Shown one piece after another: positions 17,350-27,288 of a stretch of DNA of 27,346 nt. A program made the position numbers and the translations under genes. The stretch is from Scenedesmus sp. ARA3. Taxonomy: Eukaryota > Chlorophyta > Chlorophyceae > Sphaeropleales > Scenedesmaceae. The DNA lies in the NCBI GenBank assembly GCA_004335835.1, contig RWJK01001851.1:40080-67425 (forward strand), read 5' to 3'. The notes below the pieces were generated by a model. The model ran no database searches. It saw only the letters and a list, made by a program, of their open reading frames with translations, and had not been told where the DNA came from. Numbering within the stretch: the first letter of the stretch is position 1; every line of letters begins with the position of its first letter.

Positions 17350-18949
17350 TGTGATGCGGTCGAGATGTGTGCATGCAGGCGACTCAACCGAAGCTGTTGT
17401 GTGCATATCCGTTTGTTGGAAGATGTTACTAACAGTCGAGCCTGACAACACCAGGCACGAGCGCTTTGCAGGTGACGGCTGGCCAATGCACATCCAGCTG
17501 CTGCCACTGCTGCTACTGCTGCTGCTTGCCAGGCCCTACTATCGATGTAGTAGCCAATGCAACTTGCAAGAATGCTCATTGTCAAACATAACGCTCTCCA
17601 ACATCGAAGCTTGCCTTTTCTGCCGAAGCACCAGCCAGCATCGACGAAAAGTTTAGTCCCATGATGTCCTGCTGTTCCGAGGTCCGCAATCAAGGCGCTC
17701 TTCACCTGATGCGAAGTTCGAATGATGCCTGGTAACAATCTAACTACGCAAATAACAAATGAGAGTGGTTTCGTTCCCGAGCTTTCACCCCAGCATCGCG
17801 TGCGTGTGCAGGTGATGACTGTTCATACAGTAAGGCAACAAACGTCTCGTCGACGGTGCATCTGGCCAGTTATGGGGGACTTGTACTTTGCTTTGTTGGA
17901 TTTTGCTGGCACAGCCACGTGCAGGGATGGAGCTGTGTCACGGCACAACCCTGGTTTCCAAAGGTGACACTGTCAGTGCTGCAGCAGTAGCAAGTCATGA
18001 CAGATGTAGCATTGCTGCTTGCTAGTCTGATCTCACAAGAGTTAAAAGTCGCCACGGATTCGTATAAGTGAGTAGGTGATTAAACATGACACTCAAACGT
18101 TATGTACAGCGACAGCACAGTGAGATTGCAAGCCGGTGTCCACATCAGCATCCAGCTGTCAGCGCCAAGCGGCTGCTTTGAAGCAGCTCATGCAGTGCGA
18201 CAGTACTAAAACGTTGTGCTGAAGCATGGTAGGTAGGATGAAGTACGTGGATCAGATATCAGACATTGCTGACTGCCTGTCAGCAGCCGTCAGCGTCCAA
18301 CTGCACGAGTAACAGTGTAACACCAGCATGTAACGATTTAACACGCTGTGCGTGTCCGGAGCCTACTGGCCCTCACCGCAGTGACTGATGAAATTTCAAC
18401 TCGGTCACAGCACGCCTCCTCACGAACAGCACAACACAAATTCAACCTTTCACAGCACGCTGCTGCCATTGTGGTACTTTCCTGCGTTCAGCGGCACTGT
18501 TGCAACAATTGCATGTAAGCTGATGCGTTGGACCCATGCCGTGATGAGACAACAAGACAGGACACAGTACAGCTGACTAAACTGCAAGTAGTGCCGCACC
18601 CTTGGCACGCATCAAGCAAACCAAAAAGATAAATGTTTCAGGCAACGGCAGTTCTACGCAAATCGGTGCAGCAGTAAGCGTCCAAAAGGTCGTTGGAGGT
18701 CAAACACTGCTGCGGCGTTCAAGTGCTCAGTCAAGTAAAGCAAACATAATATGTGCACATGCAAGGTGAGCAGGCAGCGTGATCACACTGCAGATGCGAG
18801 CGTGGGACATTTGAAAATATGCAGCAGCTGCACATCATCCTGCAATGCACGGCCATCCGCCAAGCAGCACATCCTGCATCTGACGCTCTGAGGCGTTCTA
18901 CTTTTGGTAACATCAATCACTGAGATCAAATCACGCCTACTATACTGAT

Positions 18950-19970
18950 GCTGGGAACATCAACTGCCACGTGGGCGGGCAGGACTCCAAAAAGCCATGC
19001 AAGCAAGCTCTGCTGCTGCACATGCTGAAGCATGTGCCAGTTGAATCCGCCGTCTGATGATGCTCGACTACATACTAGTTGCGTGTACACTGCAAAAAGC
19101 ATTTGGAAACCTGGCAAACCATCCAAACAAGCTCCGCCAACCATGCAAGCCATTTGGCCTGGCTCTGATGCACGTGCCACAGCATCTGCCATGAAACAAA
19201 GAGAGCCATGCGGGCATCCACAAGCTGTGCCGCTGCACACTACACATGGAGAAAAGCATATGTCACCCACACTGCAGCTGCTCGATAAACTGAAGTTTAG
19301 CAGCTGACTGCGGCGCTCCAGGCATGTAAGCAACAGCACAGCCTGCGACGGCCACGGCTCTGGGACATTTGACTGTTAGGAACGTGGATCATTGTCATGT
19401 CCAATGCTGGTGAAAACCATGTGCCGCATGGGCTGCTGCAGGACACCATGAAAGTCCTGCACATTTTGACAGAAGCTCTTTCGCTCAACTGCATTGATAG
19501 ACCATCATCGGATGTAAGCCTGTGCTGGAAACCGCCATGTGCGTGAGCAGGACACCGTGAAAGCCATGCAAACAAGCTCTGCTGTTCACACTGTTCACAC
19601 TGCACATGGTGAACGGCAACTGCCAACCAGACTGCAACTGCTTGATGGTTTGTGCTGCAGCGCAAAGGAAAAGGGTGGTGTGTGCAGCAACGCTGAGCTG
19701 CTGCAGCAGCCTGCAGCACTCAGCTGCCACAAAGCACACCATGCTAATGACGCTGCAGCTGCTTCATGGTTTGTGCTGCAGTGCAAAGGGAAAGGGTAGT
19801 GTGTGCAGCAACGCTGAGCTGCTGCAGCAGCCTGCAGTGCCCCGCCATCGGTCACACAGCACACCATGCTATTGACGCTGCAGGCATCCAGGGGCTGGTG
19901 GCGACTGTAAATCTCACTAAATGTGCTGATAACGGTAATCATCAACTGCCACTTGGGCAGGCATGAACCC
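18950..19970. repeat. Diverged repeat family around 19-20 kb
   Basis: Variants of a block with CAACTGCCACGTGGGCGGGC, CAGGAC and AAAGCCATGCAAGCAAGCTC appear at about 18955, 19425, 19530 and 19940. A second block, CACACTGCACATGG then CAACTG and CTGCAACTGCTTGATG, appears at about 19235 and 19590. No consistent reading frame is kept. Confidence 0.6.
19648..19891. repeat. ~120-bp tandem duplication
   Basis: GGTTTGTGCTGCAG starts at 19648 and again at 19768. The copies share GTGTGCAGCAACGCTGAGCT, GCTGCAGCAGCCTGCAG, AGCACACCATGCTA and GACGCTGCAG. They differ by scattered substitutions and a few small indels. Confidence 0.9.
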
Positions 19971-20922
19971 GTGAAAGCCAAGCAACTAGAAAGCACCTGA
20001 TGCGGCATAATGCACATGATCAAGGGCACCTGTCAATTGTAATGCACCTCCTAGAGGCTGCGTTGATGCAGCCATGACTCTCCTTCGACGAAGCACTGTG
20101 CAGAGACCGCATCAAGTGGGACAACACAGATATATACGCGCCACAGTTGTGTGCCGCCACATCTGCATGTGGCTGAGATGCAGAGAGAAGAAGTCGCCTG
20201 ACTAGTGCAGCGCTGCTGCAACAGGCGGCTCTGGCAGCAGCAGTTGACACGCAAAGGCACTTCAACCATGAGCGACGCACGGTCAGCTGGCTATACAGCC
20301 AAATCCTGGGCGCCCGTGATGATGTGAAATCAGGATATGATCACGTGAGATGATCTTGGAGCTCAGGCGGCCATCACGTGACGCACATTGCTATGATAGT
20401 AAGGCCGCCTTACTAAATGCGGCATATGCAAGCATCAAATGCGCGTGGTAAAACAAGATGACCATGATAGACATGCGATGGATATGCTTCCTGTGCATTC
20501 ACCACCGACCCTGCACACGCGTTGCACGCGTCAAGCAGACACCTTGCAAGTGCACACCGCTCGCAGCATAAAGCAAGCCATGCAGGTTGTGTGCCGACCA
20601 GCGGATGCAACTGACTGCACCCAGGCAAACACAAAGTTCTCAGCATATCAAATGCCACATCCAAAAGCACTGCCTGCAGTGACACCATAGATAGGTGAAT
20701 GATTCAGCAGCACAGTAGAACGTATACGTCAGGGACAAGATAACTCAGCAGCGGTGCAGCTGTCAATGAAAAAGTCAGGCTGCATGAACTGCGATAACAA
20801 CACATAAAATGCATCAGGAGCAGCAAGTGTGTATAAGAAAGAAAAACATTGCCCGGAAGAAAACAATCAAATGCATGTACAAAAAGTGCCCGGGACCCAA
20901 TCAACAAGCATGCTCTTTGCCT

Positions 20923-21095
20923 TGGCACCTGCAGCTGGCCTTCCAGCAGCTCATTCATCACTGTCACTTCTTTTATCTGACACATGCAATGGCCGTTGCC
21001 AACCATCCTGCATTTGCGCCTGCAGCTGGCTGTCCATGTGCTCATTCAGCATTGTCACCTTTTTCTGTAACATTCACTGCCCATCCTGCAACTGA
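20923..21095. repeat. ~90-bp tandem duplication
   Basis: GCACCTGCAGCTGGCCTTCC at about 20926 and GCGCCTGCAGCTGGCTGTCC at about 21015 start two copies, each followed by GCTCATTCA, then TGTCAC, a T-rich stretch and CCATCCTGCA. No frame is retained through both. Confidence 0.75.
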
Positions 21096-21333
21096 CTTGC
21101 ACTGTGGCGTGCCATCATGCAGTTGGTGATCCGGCGTCTGCCACACTGTAATGGATGTACACAATATAGGCTGTACTCACACCGCAGTCTGCCTCATGAT
21201 ATGGGGATACCACGCGCGAGTTGTCTGTCAGCTGCCATCACGCAAGGATGCAAAGAAGAGCTGCGAAGGACGTGCGGTCTGTCGTGGCAGCACAAGCCAT
21301 GCCACACTGCCTGATGACAACAAAACAACCGCC

Positions 21334-21417
21334 ACTCCATCTCCGAGATGAACTGAGGCTCACTCCATCTCCGAGATGAACTGAGGCTCACTCCATCCCC
21401 GAGATGAACTGAGGCTC
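21334..21417. repeat. 28-bp tandem repeat, three copies, just past the protease stop codons
   Basis: The unit ACTCCATCTCCGAGATGAAC plus TGAGGCTC runs 21334-21361, 21362-21389 and 21390-21417, with one C for T change in the third. The last unit overlaps the stop of the alternative protease exon at 21416. The unit contains the reverse complement of AGTTCAT, as seen at the main stop (21621), so it may derive from a duplicated gene end. Confidence 0.95.
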
Positions 21418-21508
21418 AGTTCACAATGCGCAAGGGGATGGTGTACGACATGTAATCTGTCGTGTGCACGATCATGTCGCGGCACGCCTCGCACTCCTTC
21501 GGGCCGGG
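21416..21508 (-). CDS. Gene 3, alternative last exon
   Basis: The acceptor is ACTCATCAG and it enters in phase 0, matching exon i. It encodes PGPKECEACRDMIVHTTDYM plus SYTIPLRIVN before TGA (21418-21416). It is a shortened duplicate of the end of exon j: 18 of the last 21 residues agree, and the frame and stop are intact. It could be used instead of exon j, giving a protein 71 residues shorter, or it is a young relic. Confidence 0.55.
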   Translation of the reverse strand, partial: PGPKECEACRDMIVHTTDYMSYTIPLRIVN

Positions 21509-22883
21509 CTGATGAGTAATGTGCCCTTTCCTCATTTTCTCATTCTGCACACGGTGCCACTGCTCGTGACAACATATCCCTTTTCACCTCTCTGGCATTT
21601 GGCCATCAGCCGCCAAGAGATCAGTTCATGATGCGAACCGGAATGGTGTAGGACATATAATCCGTGGTGTGCACGATCATGTCGCGGCACTTGCCGCTGG
21701 CGCGCCTCGCACTGCGCCGCGCTGAGCTCGCCTCGAAAATGAGGCTCGTAAGTTTTGTGCGCCTGTTGCACAGCTCGACGTTGAGCTGGCGTTGACTGGC
21801 GGGAAGGGGCACAAAAGTGAGGCCGGTCGGGCAGTCGTATGTTTCAGTGACGAACTCGACGCTGTCGACGACTTCGGGGATGTTGTCGTTGTCGGAGACG
21901 CACATTGGCCAGTCAGCTGGGCCCAGCTGCATAACACACACACACGAGCAGAGGGAATTTAGTGTGCGGCCCGCACTTGGCTCTCAACGCTATGCACGGC
22001 CTCGGCAATCACGCACATTGTTGGAGACGCCTATTGGGGCAGCGCAGGGTCTAAGCCACGCCACAATATTGTCATCTATATTGTCATTAATGACAATGAC
22101 AACATTAACAGCTTGCGCAATCCATGGAACCATTGACACGGCCGTGGTGTGCATCAAACATGCAGCATGTTCAAACAAAGCAAGAAACATCACCTACAAC
22201 CACATGTACTCACCGTGAAGTCAAGGCGGCTGCGCGCGGTGTTGCGGTTCACACGGTACGCCGACGCAGCAAACGTCATCGCCCAACCACAGTAGCTCTT
22301 TGCCTGCGTAGAACCGTCCGGGGTATAGTCAATGCGCGTAAACCCTATGTCCTCGGCACACGTGCAGGCGTCGCCGTTGCTGCTCGTCTCGCAAATGCAG
22401 CCATCATCCTCACTGCATAAGCCATTTGCTGAGCAGTCGCTGCACACACTGCTGTTGTCGCCTCCTCCTCCGCTGCTCGTCCCGCAGGCATCTCCCACCG
22501 TCTGCACTTCGCCCCAAGTGCCATCGTCATTGCACACGATGCTGTATCCAACCGTCCCGTAATCATATCCCCAATCGTATCCATTGTAAAGATCGTAGCT
22601 GCTGTCGCAGGTGGCCTCGCAAGTGTCGCCAGGCATCGACAACGTAGCACAACTTTCGTCCCAGGTCGCGCCATCAACCATGGGAGGATCGGAGCAATAA
22701 GCATCGCTTCCGCCACCACCGGAGCCCCACGGGCAATCTGCGGACTGGCCGTTACATTTCGTGCCATCTGTGCCGCAGGTTGTGGAGGAGCCGAGGTAGC
22801 TGTAGCTGCAATAGGCGCTGCTGCTGACGCGCTCGCAGTAGCTGGTGGAGGTAGTTCTGCAGGGCGAGGTGCTAAAGAAGCCT

Positions 22884-22933
<50 letters not shown>

Positions 22934-23744
22934 AGGAGGGTGAATGCACTGCAGTATGCGCTCGCAGTAGCTGGAAGAGTTTGTTGTGCAGGGGCGAGGT
23001 GCTGAAACAACCAACAGCAGCATCAACGGCAGCAGGGATGATGCCCAATCTATTTCCATCTGACTCAGTTGTGTGAGTAGTTGCTGCATCCACACCAACT
23101 AGCGCAGCAGGCTGGGGCTCTGGTGAAGCACTGGCAACGGTTGTGAGCGATGTTCGTGTTCAGACTAAAACACCAAGATCACAACATGATTAACAGTTTG
23201 TTGCACGTCGCCTACCTGTTCTTCTGTTGACGCACAGTGGCAGCATGAGTGCTGAGCAGTCTGTGGGCGCAGCAGGGCAGTTGGGGGCGCTGCCGCTGCA
23301 GCGTGAGCCGTCGGTGCCGCAAGTAGCACTGCGGCCTAGGTACTTGTAGCTGCAGAAGGAAAAACGCGGAAAAACTGACATTGAGTGGGTTGACATCAAC
23401 ATGTCCTGCGTATAGGAGCCTAGCTGACAGGGCATCAAAGCACCATTGCAGGACCAATGAATGAACGAATGAATGAGCTACGCGTGGTGTGTTTACACTT
23501 AACACCCCCGCAAGTTAAGGAAGGAGACGTGTGTGGCGATGAGGATACCTCATGTGCAGGACCAACATATATTGCACACATGCTCAGTATAGATATTTTA
23601 ATCCAAAGAAACAATATGGCTGTGCTTTGAAAGGTAGCATAGCGCTGAGCTCACCTGCAGTATGTGTTGCTGTTGGCCAGCTCGCAGTACGTTGACTCCG
23701 TTGTCCTGCAGGGGCTGCTGCTGGCAACACCTGCAGGTAGATCA

Positions 23745-23775
<31 letters not shown>

Positions 23776-26700
23776 GCAGCGACTGGTTAGCAGCAGGGCA
23801 GGTTTGCTGCAATTCATGCCGCACTCAGCACTGTCAGCAGAGCACTTGAACGCGCCCCGGGTCTGCTGCCGCCCGGTGTGTTGAAAACAGCCAAAATGAC
23901 ACAAAGTAACACACTCTTGTGCTAGGAGAAACCCGCAATTGCAACACTCAGCCTCTCTGCAGCATCACAGCAAATGGCTACCCTGCACACCTGACGAAGT
24001 GTCAACGCAGATTGGCAGCATAAGAGCGGTGCAGTCTACAGCAGGGGGAGGGCCGGCGCTGCAATCAGCAGCACTTCTTCATTCACCACTGTGCTGCTCA
24101 GCAGTTCAACAAAAAGATGTGCCATATTGCCCACCTGAACCCTCGGGTACGGCAAGAATGGTAGGAGGCGTGGAGGCGCGTGAGGTATCCTCATCGCCAC
24201 ACACGTCCAATACCTCAACTTACGCAAGTCTTAAAAGTGTGAACACACCACGCGTAGCTCATTCATTCATTCACCCACCTGACGCGGTGTCGACGCAGAT
24301 GGGCAGCATATGCGCTGTGCAGTCCACACTTGGGGGAGGGCCGGCGCTGCAATCAGCGCGGCGCTATTTTGGCTGAATTTTGCCATGTCATCTGCTGAAA
24401 AGCAAGCACAATCGCTCACCTGATGCAGTGTCAACGCAGATGGGCAGCACACGAGCAGTGCAGTCCACAGGTGGGGGAGGGCTGGCGCTGCAAACCGCAG
24501 CGCTGCCGCTGCACTTGCCAATGGAGCATGTGGTGCTGCTGCCTTTGTAGCTGTAGCTGCAGGTGGTAGTGCCAACAGCCAGGCAGTATGCGGTTTGGGA
24601 CGTGCTGCAAGGTGCTGTTGCAGCAACACCTACAGCGAAAGCAGTAGAGGAAGGCAGGCAAGCAGCAGGTATCGTGAACATGTGGTTGTCTGCAGCAGAG
24701 TGTTTGGAAAACAGGTGGTGCGCATGCTGCTGGCTTTGTAGCTGTAGCTGCAGGTGGTGGTGCCAGCAGCCAAGTAGTATGTCGTTTGGGAGGTGCTGCA
24801 AGGCGCTGTTGCGGCAACACCCGCAGCAACAGCAGCAAGAAGAGGAGGCAGGCGAGCAGCGGGTAGTTTTGAATGTGGGTGCCTGGCGCAGCACTTCGAA
24901 GGAGCTGTCCTTGTACCTGTAGCTGCAGGTGGTGGTGCCAACTGCTAGGCAGTACGCAGTTTGAGAGGTGCTGCAAGGGGCAGTTGCGACAACGTGTGCC
25001 AGAACCAACCTGATGATGCCAGCACACTTTGGCACTGATTGAACCGTGCAGTGGTGTGGCCACCGTCGCCCCCACCACCGCCAGTGTGGTCTCCAAAGAT
25101 GGCCCTCGCACCATAAAAAGCGGGCGTGCCACTAGCAATCCACCAGCAACACTGCTGCTACTGCAGCTGCATGCTCTGAAACTTATAAAACACCCTGCTC
25201 ACCTGACGATGCCAACACACACTCAGGGACGGACTGTGCCGTGCAGTCAATTGGTGTGGTGCCGCCACCGCCGCCCGTTGGGTCACCAAAGATGGCCTTC
25301 ATGCAGTTGTAAGCAGCCAGCAGGTTGAGCACGCCACCTGGAATCGTGCCGTACCTGCGGACGCCATGCACACACATGATGTACACAATAGATATGTCAA
25401 CTCGCATGCAGCTGTAGGCTGCCGCCAGCGCATGTGTGGTCACCACAAACCGCCTTGATGCAGTTGTAGGCAGCCAACAGTTTGAGCAGACCGCCAAAGA
25501 TGATGCCGTACCTGCAGTAAACATACATAGTAATGGCTTTGCTAGACATCAAAAAAGGACGGTGTTGGGTGTCACCACTAGACTTGGCAAAGGTGACGCC
25601 AGACACTGTCACCGTCTCGCCGGCGGGTGACACTAGTCAGTGTCACTGTGTCGGCGTCGGGTGACACCATGCAGTGTCACTGTCGTGGTGACATCAGGCA
25701 GCCAGCAACCTGCTTGGCACGTGCCCGCGGGTTGCAAAAACCACAAACCATTCAAACACCACAGTGATGAAGGCTGCTCTTACCTATTGGGTGTCACCGT
25801 CTTGTCTGCTGATGACACCAGGCAGTTGACGACCTGCTTGGCGCTGGCCTGCGGGAATGCGTTACGCAGCAGGATGACTGAGCCTGTGGCGTGAGGGGTG
25901 GCCCTGCAGCAGCAGCAGCAGCAGCGGTACAAGCGTAAGATGTCGAACGAACAACACACAGCAGCAAACATGATGTCGATGTCCTGTAACAGCAGCAACG
26001 CCGGCAGTGGCGGCGCAGAATGTGTAGCTTTGATGGAAACAAACCGCAGGAGGGCAGACTGTTGCTGTTTACTGCTGTAGCGATCCACATTTGGGACATT
26101 GACAAAGGTGCGCCTAGCAATTTTTCACCGGCGCCGCCAGCTTCACAAGGCGCCCAGAGTTGCTGCTGGGTGCCAGCCTGTCACCGCTTGAATGATGCTC
26201 TAGTGTGTTCAGGGTTCCATCGGATGGCTAGTCCAGGGTTTTGGAACCACTAGGGTTTGTACCACTCACCGGTGCTGCAAGCTTGACAAGCATGCCATAG
26301 TTGCTGCTGGGCGCCAGCCTGTCTCCCTTTTGTATGTTGGCGATGGCGATCACGCAGTCTGGATAGTAGTTGGCCATGTAGGCTGCAAGCATGAGGAAAG
26401 GCATGAAGGAAAGCATGAATGATGCGCTGCTATTTCTGTTGAAAGTGGTGCTACACCATACAATGTGAAGTGCGTTTCAGCTTATCTGTACACAACATAC
26501 TTCCAGGTGTCTGGCCATGCAGCTGCATGGAGACACGATCAAGTTATCGTTAAGGCACCACCCTTGTACATTTAAAGTGTGATCACCAGGTTGGCAACTC
26601 ACCTGGGTACTCCGCTTCTGTGCCATCCTGGGCATCGCCCGCATTGGCCACATCCACCGCCCGGTCCTGACCATTAACAGTCTCCCCATTGCCAGCAGCA

Positions 26701-26966
26701 ATCAGTGCAATGCCGCCAGCGTTGCAGAAGTCCTTGAAAGCATCTTGGTAGAACTGGTCGTCTGAGATGCTGCCAACACCTCCCAGTGAGAGGTTGATGG
26801 CCCAGTGGGACTTTGTGGACACAGCGTAGGCTGCAGCAGCAGGACAAGCGGTAGCAAAAACAGCAGCAGCAGCAGCAGCAGCAGCGCATGTCAAAAAGGG
26901 AGAGGTTTCTGGGCCATCGCCCAGTGGGACTTTGTGGACACGGCCCAGGCTGTAGCAGCGGCAGCG

Positions 26967-26997
<31 letters not shown>

Positions 26998-27288
26998 CAA
27001 CAAACGTCAAGCAGGGAGAGGCAACAAAAGAAACAGCTGGTATTGGTATGTGGGTGCCAAGCGCCAAGAGCAGCGCCATATTATAACTGCCATTAAACTT
27101 CAGGTTAAAAAACACAGCCGAAGGACATGACTCACCAAGGCACTTGCCAATGTCAGAGTCAGTTGCCCCATTGCTGCTGCCAAACACGTTGCATGACACA
27201 AGCTGACCCTTCATTGGCCCAGCGATACCGGCAATACCGCGGGTGTCACCACCACCCCAGTCGCCAGCAGCCTACAACAGCAGCAGAT

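Larger units (their letters stand above)
16958..21415. other. Largely non-coding region with diverged short repeats
   Basis: Upstream exons of gene 2 should begin somewhere here but none is secure. A minus-strand frame at about 17712-17625 (VKSALIADLGTAGHHGTKLF, after GCATCAG) is a candidate. From 18 to 18.9 kb I see no structure. At 18.95-21.1 kb there are tandem or dispersed repeats, listed separately. Two CACGTG E-box-like sites lie near 20343 and 20375 without a recognisable gene beside them. Confidence 0.4.

Noticed and set aside
17244..17738. 164-residue minus-strand frame with poly-Ala/Gly
   Set aside because: Most of it is a reading of the CTG/CTCCTG microsatellite. The 5' part (VKSALIADLG) may be an exon, but no donor and phase link to gene 2 could be shown.
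20330..20390. Promoter with CACGTG boxes
   Set aside because: Two E-box-like sites are present, but no gene start can be placed next to them, so a regulatory call would be unsupported.
26225..26268. VSGTNPSGS after KLAAP as the catalytic SGTS motif
   Set aside because: It is the read-through of the GTGAGT donor into the intron, lacks the SGTSM order and soon meets a stop. It also does not join in phase to ATPH.
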